From Proteobacteria bacterium UBA1847 (GTDB lineage: Bacteria; Pseudomonadota; Gammaproteobacteria; Steroidobacterales; Woeseiaceae), in contig DDIP01000042.1 of NCBI GenBank assembly GCA_002338605.1, forward strand, positions 1 through 9,034: DNA of 9,034 nt, read 5' to 3'. Under the pieces are notes generated by a model. That model did not search any database. It was given only the letters and a program-made list of their open reading frames with translations, and was not told the origin of the DNA. Position numbers and translations under genes: made by a program. Shown here in pieces: positions 1 through 4,426 of the stretch (the first letter of the stretch is position 1; the number at the start of each line of letters is the position of its first letter).

Positions 1-555
1 GTGCAGCTTACGACGCCACGTTATGTGAGAAACCCGGAACCATCTTGCACGGGATTCGTGTGTTGCAAGTGCAGCCGGGTTCTGCAGGTGGAGCAGCGCC
101 AGCTCCACCATGTCCGGCACGTAGTCCGGATTTGGACGGATGTCGCCTGGCGTACGCTGGCGGACAATTACGGTTGGCCAGAACTTGTCCCTCGCCTTTG
201 ACTCCCTGGCCTCCGCCAGCAGCGAATCGAAAAGCGCGTTGCGTGGCTCGCCGTCGATGCCAACCGAGACCTGCAGCGCCTGGAATGCACGCTTCGGTAT
301 TCGCTTCAGCGCATCGACCGCTGCCTCGTGCGTTGCGGATCGATTGACGCGGCGCTGGTCGTTTCCGATGGCTGACTTGATGCTCGGGCCGCGCTGATCG
401 GTCTTCTCAGCGGCAAATATCGTGCGCCAGTTCTTCGGGCGCTTCTTTCCAATTCGTCCCGGCGTGCGGGCCGCTTCAACGATCGGATCGGGTCGTCGAA
501 AATCGCCGTAGGGCGAGCGTGCGGCCAGTGCTGCCAGTACATCTTCCGGTGTCAT
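1..555 (-). CDS. Unrecognised phage protein, 3' end outside the window
   Basis: An open frame of 185 codons starts at ATG 555 and runs off the left edge without a stop. The ATG overlaps the TGA of the upstream Q-like gene in an ATGA junction, which supports the start and implies coupled translation. The protein begins MTPEDVLAALAARSPYGDF. It has a basic stretch around residues 31-45 (GRIGKKRPKNWR), a middle part rich in charged residues, and a helical stretch near residues 148-163 (DMVELALLHLQNPAAL). The visible end, SRARWFRVSHITWRRKLH, resembles the recognition part of a helix-turn-helix, so it may be DNA-binding, but I do not recognise the family. Its place directly after a Q-like gene would suit a late regulator or the first late gene. 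The C-terminus is not visible. Confidence 0.72.
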   Translation of the reverse strand, partial: MTPEDVLAALAARSPYGDFRRPDPIVEAARTPGRIGKKRPKNWRTIFAAEKTDQRGPSIKSAIGNDQRRVNRSATHEAAVDALKRIPKRAFQALQVSVGIDGEPRNALFDSLLAEARESKARDKFWPTVIVRQRTPGDIRPNPDYVPDMVELALLHLQNPAALATHESRARWFRVSHITWRRKLH

Positions 556-965
556 TTGCGACGCTCCAGTTCTGCTGCTTTGGTTTTTTCATCAAATGCC
601 GGAAGCGTCTTTGCCAGGATGCCCAGCACGCGCAGCAAGTGCTGTGTGACGTTGAACTCGCTGGTGTTCTGCTCAATGGCAATCTCACTGACGCTGCGCC
701 ACTGCAGGAAGTACTGCGAAAATACCGTGTACGCCAGTTCGTCGTAGTTGAGTTTTATCTTCGCAACGGCCTTGTCGACGGCTTCAATGCTCGCCGGAAA
801 GCCGCGCAGCGACTGCTTTCGGATCCGCTTTGCAACCGCCTCATCGACCCTGAACGTTCCGGAAACCTCGTCGTTCCTGTCCACCGGCAGGTTCCGCGTT
901 GCCCAACAAGCCCAGGTCACTACGCGCTCGCGGATCTGCTGATCGACCGAATCAACTGCAGTCAT
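552..965 (-). CDS. Putative Q-type phage antiterminator / late-gene regulator
   Basis: This 137-aa protein (from MTAVDSVDQQ) has an N-terminal helical segment with the pattern VVTWACWATRN. A second helical block, IEAVDKAVAKIKLNYDELAYTVFSQYFLQWRSVSEIA (about residues 64-100), is followed by a helix-turn-helix-like stretch, EIAIEQNTSEFNVTQHLLRVLGIL. Short phage antitermination Q proteins have this layout: a W-rich N-terminus, a 'count the Y' helix, and a terminal HTH of the sigma-region-4 type. The position downstream of an O-like gene and a nuclease fits Q in lambdoid phages. The start is uncertain. ATG 965 lies 25 nt after the VRR-NUC stop and has only a weak Shine-Dalgarno sequence; a TTG 18 nt upstream is an alternative. 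The assignment is based on pattern and context, not on a signature residue set. Confidence 0.5.
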   Translation of the reverse strand: MTAVDSVDQQIRERVVTWACWATRNLPVDRNDEVSGTFRVDEAVAKRIRKQSLRGFPASIEAVDKAVAKIKLNYDELAYTVFSQYFLQWRSVSEIAIEQNTSEFNVTQHLLRVLGILAKTLPAFDEKTKAAELERRK

Positions 966-990
966 TGCCGGCGTTTCTCGCAAAACGGTT

Positions 991-1446
991 TCATGCCAGC
1001 GCCCTCGATAGCGGCAACCCCAGGTACTGCTCAAGATCGTTTCGAGCGGCGCGATAACCCCACGACACGGCAACCGCTAACCCCGCCTCCTCGAGCCGCG
1101 CAAGAATTTCGAGCTGCTCCTTGTCCGGCTTTGCCCCGTTTTCGGCTTTCAGTTCCTGCACGAAGCCGTGATAGCCGTTGCGGGGCAAGTACAGCGTGTC
1201 TTCGGGCCATCCCTTGCGAACGCCCTGCCCTTTGAAAATCGCCGCTTCGATTTTCGATCGGGCGCCACCGTTTGGGGTGTGCGCGAAGTAAAGCCCGGGC
1301 CGCGTACCGTCCTCCAGCACGACGCTGTCAATCCAGCGAATGAGCTTTGCGCCGGCCACTTGCTCCGGGCGCTTGCGCTTTTTGGTGCCGGCCGACCGAG
1401 ACCTCCCGAACCCGCTGCGGCGTGTTTGTCGAGCAGTCGTTGCCAT
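991..1446 (-). CDS. VRR-NUC domain nuclease
   Basis: This 151-aa protein carries the VRR-NUC (PD-(D/E)XK) layout. It has PNGGARS at residues 58-64, GVRKGWPED at 75-83, the strand YHGFVQELK ending in the E-x-K pair (E98, K100), then EQLEILARLEEAG (110-122) and a final VSWGYRAARNDLEQYL. The family cleaves DNA, often branched structures, and is frequent in phage replication and recombination modules. The usual 'PD' reads P-E-D here, one residue longer, with D83 at the normal distance from E98. The ATG at 1446 overlaps the TGA of the O-like gene by one base (TGATG), which fixes the start better than an upstream ATG at 1488. The first 27 residues are strongly basic and probably disordered. The gene occupies the slot where lambdoid phages usually keep a helicase loader or Holliday-junction resolvase. 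Confidence 0.85.
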   Translation of the reverse strand: MATTARQTRRSGFGRSRSAGTKKRKRPEQVAGAKLIRWIDSVVLEDGTRPGLYFAHTPNGGARSKIEAAIFKGQGVRKGWPEDTLYLPRNGYHGFVQELKAENGAKPDKEQLEILARLEEAGLAVAVSWGYRAARNDLEQYLGLPLSRALA

Positions 1447-2111
1447 CAGTCGCTGCAGCCCGTCGCCTGACGTCGTGCTTCCTGCCAATCCGTTTTTTCT
1501 TCCTTTGGCTGTTCCTGGCTGGTCACGCGCATCGACTCCGCCGCTTCGGCGACGATTCCGACCATCGCCATCTTCCGCTGGTGGGGCCCGTCCGCTACCC
1601 GGGAATTACGTGAACAGCCAAGATTAGAAAGACCGGATTTTCCACTGGGTTGTTCAATGGGCTGTTCCTTAGGCTGTTCCCCTAGCAATTTGCTAGGGGT
1701 CCCCTCGCAATTTGCTAGGGGTACCCCCCGCATTTTGCTAGGGGTACCCGCCGCATTTTGCGGGGGGTCTGCTTCCTGACCCCTCGCAATTTGCTGGGGG
1801 TCGCACAGGCTTCGAATCAGCCCTTCGTTGATCGTTACCAGGTCCGATTTTCCGGAGTCACGGCTGATTTTGATCAGCCCGGAATCGTGAAGCCGGTTTT
1901 TCGATCGGCGGATTGTGTCGACGCTGGTGCCGCGCTGCTCCGCCAGCCGCTCATTCCCGGGCCACACTTCCGCGCCGTTGCGGCGCGAGTTCAGGTAGCT
2001 GACCAGTGCGCACAGAACGCTCTTGTCGGTCAGCTTGAGGTCGAGGCATGAGGCCGGTGCGTCCAGCACGACGAAGATGAGAGGCTTCGATTTCTTCGGT
2101 TCGTCAGACAT
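1446..2111 (-). CDS. O-like replication initiator with internal origin
   Basis: This 221-aa protein has one clear N-terminal winged-helix domain at about residues 26-95 (KLTDKSVLCALVSYLN, then NERLAEQRGTSVDTIRRSKNRLHDSGLIKISR). It is the HTH_36-type fold seen in phage O-like and plasmid initiators that bind origin repeats. Residues 100-165 are a low-complexity linker rich in P, Q, G and K, with GTPSK twice and an EQP-x repeat. The DNA for residues about 104-145 is the iteron array described separately, as in lambda, where ori lies within O. The C-terminus is charged and of unknown function. No AAA+ or helicase-loader motif is visible. ATG 2111 is the first good start, but its Shine-Dalgarno sequence is poor. 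The order cro-like, small gene, this gene, Q-like supports a replication role, which is inferred. Confidence 0.75.
   Translation of the reverse strand: MSDEPKKSKPLIFVVLDAPASCLDLKLTDKSVLCALVSYLNSRRNGAEVWPGNERLAEQRGTSVDTIRRSKNRLHDSGLIKISRDSGKSDLVTINEGLIRSLCDPQQIARGQEADPPQNAAGTPSKMRGVPLANCEGTPSKLLGEQPKEQPIEQPSGKSGLSNLGCSRNSRVADGPHQRKMAMVGIVAEAAESMRVTSQEQPKEEKTDWQEARRQATGCSD
1648..1679. repeat. Three tandem 12-bp repeats next to the iterons
   Basis: The octamer GG(T/C)TGTTC starts at 1648, 1660 and 1672, an exact 12-bp period. A further copy lies at 1507-1514 and an inverted copy, GAACAGCC, at 1612-1619. In the O-like gene the repeats encode the EQP-x tetrapeptide repeat. They abut the first iteron, so they may be part of the origin or only a protein-level repeat. 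Confidence 0.55.
1679..1800. repeat. Five palindromic 21-bp iterons, probable replication origin
   Basis: Five copies lie at 1679-1699, 1701-1721, 1724-1744, 1747-1767 and 1780-1800. The first is a perfect palindrome with arms CCCCTAGCAA and TTGCTAGGGG around a central T; the others differ at a few arm positions. Start-to-start distances are 22, 23, 23 and 33 bp, roughly two or three helical turns, so the sites face the same side of the helix. The second and third junctions are bridged by GGTACC. The array sits inside the coding sequence of the O-like protein, in a stretch that encodes a flexible linker. Lambda ori has the same arrangement, with iterons inside O that are bound by O. Function as an origin is inferred. 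Confidence 0.82.
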
Positions 2112-2159
2112 ATCGCTGGCGCCAAAACGTGCATCCGAGCTGTATTAACCCAGCGTCCC

Positions 2160-2459
2160 TCATGTTGTTTCCTCTGTGGTTTTTGGGCACATGGTCACGC
2201 GCAGGCCATGACCCATGAATCCGAAGCGTGCGTGCCGTTGCCGTTCGAGCAACTTGGCGGCATCGATGATTCGATCGTCGTCGCCAATCGGGATGTCGTT
2301 CTTGATCCAGCGGAACGGCAGAAAAAACTCCGCCAGGCCGCTGCGGAATGCTTTGTGATACCGGTCGCAGCGCGCAATGATCAGGCCCAGCAGTGCGCTC
2401 GCATCCGACTCAACGGTATCTCCGGTGGGTTCTTCTTCTGGTTCGCTCTTGCTTGTCAT
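2160..2459 (-). CDS. Unrecognised 99-aa protein in the cII position
   Basis: The ORF starts at ATG 2459 with an AGAGAG Shine-Dalgarno stretch just upstream and ends 48 nt before the O-like start. The product is soluble and mixed: an acidic N-terminus (SEPEEEPTGDTVESDAS), a helical middle (ALLGLIIARCDRYHKAFRSGLAEFF), then IIDAAKLLERQRHARFGFMGHGLRV. No HTH of the CII type is evident, and I do not recognise the family. It lies between the cro-like gene with its terminator and the replication initiator, the slot of lambda cII. Position alone does not make it a CII. A conserved domain search would be decisive. Confidence 0.65.
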   Translation of the reverse strand: MTSKSEPEEEPTGDTVESDASALLGLIIARCDRYHKAFRSGLAEFFLPFRWIKNDIPIGDDDRIIDAAKLLERQRHARFGFMGHGLRVTMCPKTTEETT

Positions 2460-2564
2460 CGCTCTCTAGCTATTTAACTTAACTTGTTGAATTTCCGGTC
2501 GATTATTCCCGGATTGGCCAATTTGGTTGACCGAATCGCCAAGTACAAATAGGGTTTTCAAAAC

Positions 2565-2598
2565 AAAAAAAGACCGCCACGTTGCGAAACGGCGGCGG
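2565..2598 (-). terminator. Intrinsic terminator after the cro-like gene (tR1-like)
   Basis: On the minus strand a GC-rich hairpin is followed by a T tract (2571-2565 in transcription order). The outer stem pairs 2574-2578 with 2594-2598. The inner stem pairs 2580-2583 with 2588-2591 around a GCGA tetraloop, with a small internal loop between the two stems. It lies downstream of the cro-like gene and upstream of the 99-aa and O-like genes. Expression of the replication operon would therefore depend on read-through or antitermination, as at lambda tR1. Confidence 0.8.
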
Positions 2599-2641
2599 CC
2601 AAAAACATCGACAACAGGTCACTCAGCACATGCGACACGAC

Positions 2642-2833
2642 TCACCCAGCGGCCTTACTTCGAAAATATTTTTCCAGATCCTCGAGGGTATTAATTCTTG
2701 GATATTTGACTTCGCGACGCGCAACCTTGCTGAGTGTCCGGATCGACACCCCACTTCCTGCGGCGACAGCCGGCCAACAACCCTTCGATTCCTGGAGTTG
2801 TTCAATAACGTAATCGTGAAGCGATTGTTCCAT
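2642..2833 (-). CDS. Cro-like small HTH regulator
   Basis: This 63-aa protein is essentially one helix-turn-helix domain: YVIEQLQESKGCWPAVAAGSGVSIRTLSKVARREV (residues 8-42), then the helix NTLEDLEKYFR. It matches the small phage repressors that sit first in the lytic operon. It is divergent from the XRE repressor gene, across a 74-bp gap that holds two operators. The leftward promoter ends only 6 bp before ATG 2833, so the mRNA is predicted to be leaderless, and no Shine-Dalgarno sequence is visible. It probably binds the same operators and represses the repressor gene, by analogy to Cro. Confidence 0.8.
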   Translation of the reverse strand: MEQSLHDYVIEQLQESKGCWPAVAAGSGVSIRTLSKVARREVKYPRINTLEDLEKYFRSKAAG

Positions 2834-2839
2834 GCCGCA

Positions 2840-2868
2840 AGTCTAGGCCCGTCTTTGGGCTTTTGCAA
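2840..2868 (-). promoter_or_regulatory. Leftward PR-like sigma70 promoter
   Basis: On the minus strand, TTGCAA (2868-2863) is followed after 17 bp by TAGACT (2845-2840). The spacer contains the operator at 2847-2860. The predicted transcription start falls on or next to the A of ATG 2833. This promoter would drive the cro-like gene and, past the terminator, the replication and Q-like genes. Confidence 0.7.
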
Positions 2869-2881
2869 CCCACTAACGGGC
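2847..2881. promoter_or_regulatory. OR-like pair of repressor operators
   Basis: Site 1, GCCCGTCTTTGGGC (2847-2860), lies in the spacer of the leftward promoter. Site 2, ACCCACTAACGGGC (2868-2881), is a weaker match that overlaps the first base of the -35 box. The centres are 21 bp apart, two helical turns. The same motif with the same spacing recurs at 3395-3429. A half-site, GCCCAA, follows at 2880-2885. Confidence 0.72.
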
Positions 2882-2893
2882 CCAAGTTGCCGC

Positions 2894-2899
2894 TAAGAT
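2894..2899 (+). promoter_or_regulatory. Possible -10 box of the repressor promoter (PRM-like)
   Basis: TAAGAT lies 8 bp before the repressor ATG at 2908, with no convincing -35 box 17 bp upstream, where operator site 2 sits. If used, it would give a nearly leaderless repressor mRNA. A promoter lacking a good -35 box and close to an operator would fit regulator-dependent activity as at lambda PRM, but this is speculative. Confidence 0.3.
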
Positions 2900-2907
2900 G
2901 CAAAGCT

Positions 2908-3192
2908 ATGGGAAATAGATCCAAGCGCAAGAAGTTCGTCTCGCATGAAATGCGAGAAATATTGGCTGAGAATATTCTCGAGCGAATGGACCAGGTATTT
3001 CCCGACGCGGCCAACAAAACCGAAGCGCTGTCAAAACGGACCGGAACATCTAGATCAACCGTTCAGCGAGTGACCAATGGGCAGATCGGTGTAACACTTG
3101 ACGTTCTGGCGCAGCTTGCTATGGGCCTGCATTGTCAGCCCCACGATTTGCTGTTGCCACGCCAGCCAAAAACAAAGCAGCGCGAGCCGTAA
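2908..3192 (+). CDS. XRE-type phage repressor, short (CI position)
   Basis: This 94-aa protein starts MGNRSKRKKFVSHEMREIL. It contains a full XRE/Cro-C1 HTH: NKTEALSKRTGTSRSTVQRVTNGQIGVTLDVLAQLAMGL, about residues 37-75, followed by HCQPHDLLLP. ATG 2908 is preferred over an in-frame upstream ATG at 2863, because the latter lies inside the promoter and operator region. The gene is divergent from the cro-like gene and points the same way as the integrase operon, the orientation of lambda cI. It ends soon after the HTH, with no S24 peptidase-like C-terminal domain, so RecA-stimulated self-cleavage is not expected. It is therefore the likely lysogeny repressor acting on the paired operators, but through a different induction route. 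No Shine-Dalgarno sequence is apparent. Confidence 0.8.
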   Translation: MGNRSKRKKFVSHEMREILAENILERMDQVFPDAANKTEALSKRTGTSRSTVQRVTNGQIGVTLDVLAQLAMGLHCQPHDLLLPRQPKTKQREP

Positions 3193-3298
3193 AATACAGC
3201 GCAACCGCCAAGATTGAGTTTCGTTTTGGTTCGTTCGTCTCGATGATCCGGAGCGCTTCATACAGATCGTCATGAATCCGGTCGTGCAACCTCGCCAT
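3119..3298 (-). CDS. Possible small membrane-associated protein, convergent with the repressor
   Basis: A 59-aa ORF starts at ATG 3298 (a GTG lies one codon earlier), with a good AGGGG Shine-Dalgarno sequence 6 nt upstream. The N-terminus, ARLHDRIHDDLYEALRIIETNEPKRN, looks like an amphipathic helix. The second half, SILAVALYFTARAALFLAGVATA, is a candidate membrane segment. The ORF overlaps the 3' end of the repressor gene by 74 bp on the opposite strand. It sits where lambda keeps rex, between cI and PL. No clear promoter was found. It could encode an exclusion-type protein, or be a chance ORF antisense to the repressor. Confidence 0.4.
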   Translation of the reverse strand: MARLHDRIHDDLYEALRIIETNEPKRNSILAVALYFTARAALFLAGVATANRGADNAGP

Positions 3299-3311
3299 CA
3301 CCCACCCCTAT

Positions 3312-3332
3312 TCTGGTTACTCCAGATTTTTT
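3312..3332 (+). terminator. Weak intrinsic terminator downstream of the repressor
   Basis: The sequence TCTGG-TTACT-CCAGA forms a 5-bp stem with a 5-nt loop, followed by six T residues and an AT-rich run. It lies 120 bp after the repressor stop and before the rightward promoter, so it could insulate the two transcripts. The stem is short, so confidence is limited. Confidence 0.35.
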
Positions 3333-3394
3333 ATTATTTACCAAAATTACCATATACGGTCTGCTCAATGAGGCCGCCATTACATAATTCGTAA

Positions 3395-3429
3395 GCCCAT
3401 CTTTGGGTTGACAGTGCCCAAAGATGGGC
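3395..3429. promoter_or_regulatory. OL-like pair of repressor operators
   Basis: Two 14-bp sites in opposite orientation, GCCCATCTTTGGGT (3395-3408) and GCCCAAAGATGGGC (3416-3429), have centres 21 bp apart. Together they form a perfect 13-bp inverted repeat with a 9-bp spacer. The first site overlaps the first base of the -35 box and the second fills the promoter spacer, exactly mirroring the pair at 2847-2881. Repressor bound here should shut the integrase operon. Confidence 0.85.
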
Positions 3430-3436
3430 CTATCAT
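3408..3436 (+). promoter_or_regulatory. Rightward PL-like sigma70 promoter
   Basis: A consensus -35 box, TTGACA (3408-3413), is followed after 17 bp by TATCAT (3431-3436), with an AT-rich region upstream. The predicted start is near 3443. It is the only strong promoter seen for the run of overlapping genes that ends with the integrase. Confidence 0.88.
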
Positions 3437-3438
3437 CA

Positions 3439-3459
3439 CCTTCAGCTTAATTCTGAAGG
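3439..3459 (+). promoter_or_regulatory. Hairpin at the 5' end of the rightward transcript
   Basis: CCTTCAG (3439-3445) and CTGAAGG (3453-3459) can pair around a 7-nt loop right at the predicted transcript start. The AAGG of the second arm is also the likely ribosome binding site of the leader ORF at 3468, so the hairpin could limit its translation. A boxB-like role is possible but unsupported. Confidence 0.4.
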
Positions 3460-3467
3460 TTGCTCGA

Positions 3468-3530
3468 ATGCAAATCGCTCACCACGTTATGAATCGTCAG
3501 CACCAGTTGCCACGAGGCCGTCTCCGATGA
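3468..3530 (+). CDS. 20-aa leader peptide
   Basis: The short ORF MQIAHHVMNRQHQLPRGRLR starts 9 nt after an AAGG motif and is the first ORF on the rightward transcript. Its TGA overlaps the ATG of the next gene (ATGA), so it could couple translation to that gene. It is His- and Arg-rich, with a basic C-terminal half. It lies where lambda N would be but is far too short to be an N protein. It may only be a translational leader. Confidence 0.4.
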   Translation: MQIAHHVMNRQHQLPRGRLR

Positions 3531-3766
3531 CCTCGCGCGCTCGCCCGGAAGACTTCGCCCGTCCCGTCAGTAAGGACGAAACGATCAGCCGCTTGCGCGC
3601 CGAGAACCTCACCCTGCGAATCCAGAACGAAACAATGGCGGAGGCGCTCACCATGCGCCCGGCTCAACTTGTACGCATCGGCAAGCTGATCGATCGGCTG
3701 ACAGTCCTGATGATGGAAGAATTCACCAATGCCCCGGAGGTGGAACATGAAACCTTTTCGACGTGA
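3527..3766 (+). CDS. Small coiled-coil phage protein, unrecognised
   Basis: This 79-aa protein has a long predicted helix with a heptad-like pattern, DETISRLRAENLTLRIQNETMAEALTMRPAQLVRIGKLIDRLTVLMMEE (residues 17-65), which suggests a coiled-coil dimer. It is soluble, with no catalytic motif. The start overlaps the TGA of the leader ORF, and the 3' end overlaps the next gene by 20 bp. It is the first sizeable gene after the PL-like promoter, a position often used by anti-host or regulatory proteins. Function is unknown. Confidence 0.68.
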   Translation: MTSRARPEDFARPVSKDETISRLRAENLTLRIQNETMAEALTMRPAQLVRIGKLIDRLTVLMMEEFTNAPEVEHETFST

Positions 3767-3905
3767 TCAGATTACCCCGGAGACCCGTGTTGACATAACG
3801 GGACTGCACTCCCAGGACGCCTTCGTTCGCACCATGAAGTCGTTCGGCTGGAAACTCAAGACTCGCCCGGACGGCAGGCGATTCATGGTTCGGGTATCGC
3901 ACTAA
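3747..3905 (+). CDS. 52-aa basic phage protein, unrecognised
   Basis: MKPFRRDQITPETRVDITGL begins 6 nt after a strong GGAGG ribosome binding site (3736-3740). The product is rich in K and R (DAFVRTMKSFGWKLKTRPDGRRFMVRVSH) and looks like a compact alpha/beta nucleic-acid-binding peptide, but no family is recognised. It overlaps the preceding gene by 20 bp, and its last base is the first base of the next ATG. It is shorter than common ORF cut-offs and easily missed. The Shine-Dalgarno sequence and operon context support it. Confidence 0.7.
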   Translation: MKPFRRDQITPETRVDITGLHSQDAFVRTMKSFGWKLKTRPDGRRFMVRVSH

Positions 3906-4009
3906 TGGACCTTGTTGCCGGATTCTTTATCGGTGTACTGGCGACGATAGTCGCGCTCGCGCTTTGGAAGGTCGCCGCTCTCTACTACCAAGCGCTAGGA
4001 CGGCCGTAG
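3905..4009 (+). CDS. 34-aa single-pass membrane peptide
   Basis: MDLVAGFFIGVLATIVALALWKVAALYYQALGRP is almost entirely one hydrophobic helix (residues 4-21), with a short KV/RP cytoplasmic-type tail. The start shares one base with the stop of the preceding gene (TAATG), and the stop is 1 nt before the next ATG. Small one-helix proteins of this type are frequent in phage early operons, and some act on membrane proteins of the host. No specific role can be assigned. Confidence 0.6.
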   Translation: MDLVAGFFIGVLATIVALALWKVAALYYQALGRP

Positions 4010-4010
4010 C

Positions 4011-4268
4011 ATGCAGAACGACCTCAATCGCCACGAGAAGTCGATATCTTTTCGCAACTGCAATGTCCGCCTGGTTGACCCGGAGGATCCGCAGGTCTCT
4101 CGCCTTCAGTGGAAACACTATTGCAGCATCAAGTGGATCCACGAACATCCGCGCGCGCGCCGCATGCGCGGACGACTGTTGAACCGGCTTTCGAAGCTGG
4201 TTGGCGATGGCAGCTTTACGAGCGATCGCAACACGCTGCTGTCAGCCCCGCCAGCGAGCCCGGAATGA
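4011..4268 (+). CDS. 85-aa unrecognised phage protein
   Basis: The ORF starts 1 nt after the stop of the membrane peptide (TAGCATG) and ends in an ATGA overlap with the next gene, so it belongs to the same string. The product is basic, with a hydrophilic N-terminal half (NDLNRHEKSISFRNCNVRLVDPEDPQ) and an Arg-rich helix, HPRARRMRGRLLNRLSKLVG, at about residues 46-65. It may bind nucleic acid. I do not recognise it. Confidence 0.65.
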   Translation: MQNDLNRHEKSISFRNCNVRLVDPEDPQVSRLQWKHYCSIKWIHEHPRARRMRGRLLNRLSKLVGDGSFTSDRNTLLSAPPASPE

Positions 4269-4426
4269 AACTTCCAACCGCAGAGCTTCCGGAGCTCACG
4301 CGCAGCGAACAAGCCCGCGTTGCTGAGCTTCGACAGGAAGGCAGAACCGACGATTTTATCAATAGCTATTTGCGGGCGTACCGATCGACCGACGCTCGCT
4401 TGAAAAAGGCAGGAAAAAAACGATGA
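4265..4426 (+). CDS. 53-aa helical phage protein, unrecognised
   Basis: MKLPTAELPELTRSEQARVAEL begins inside an ATGA overlap with the preceding gene and ends in another ATGA overlap with the ParB-like gene. Two amphipathic helices are suggested (RSEQARVAELRQEGR and DDFINSYLRAYRSTDARLKKAG), ending in a basic tail KKAGKKR. A longer in-frame ORF starts at 4109, but the overlap pattern favours 4265. Function is unknown. Confidence 0.6.
   Translation: MKLPTAELPELTRSEQARVAELRQEGRTDDFINSYLRAYRSTDARLKKAGKKR

Noticed and set aside
45..397. Overlapping plus-strand ORFs at the left edge
   Set aside because: They are antisense to the open minus-strand frame that is coupled to the Q-like gene, and their composition is not protein-like.
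519..1235. 238-aa plus-strand ORF across the Q-like and VRR-NUC genes
   Set aside because: Low-complexity Arg/Pro/Cys-rich translation antisense to two genes with clear family patterns and overlapping starts; a shadow of GC-rich codons.
1679..1800. CRISPR array
   Set aside because: Spacing between repeats is 1-12 bp, far too short for spacers, and the stretch is in frame within a coding sequence.
2513..2522. Perfect palindrome ATTGGCCAAT as an operator
   Set aside because: Single copy, no promoter elements at a sensible distance, and no relation to the GCCC...GGGC operators.
3468..3530. Lambda N-type antiterminator
   Set aside because: Position fits, but 20 residues with a weak arginine content is much shorter than any N protein, and no boxA/boxB pair is recognisable.
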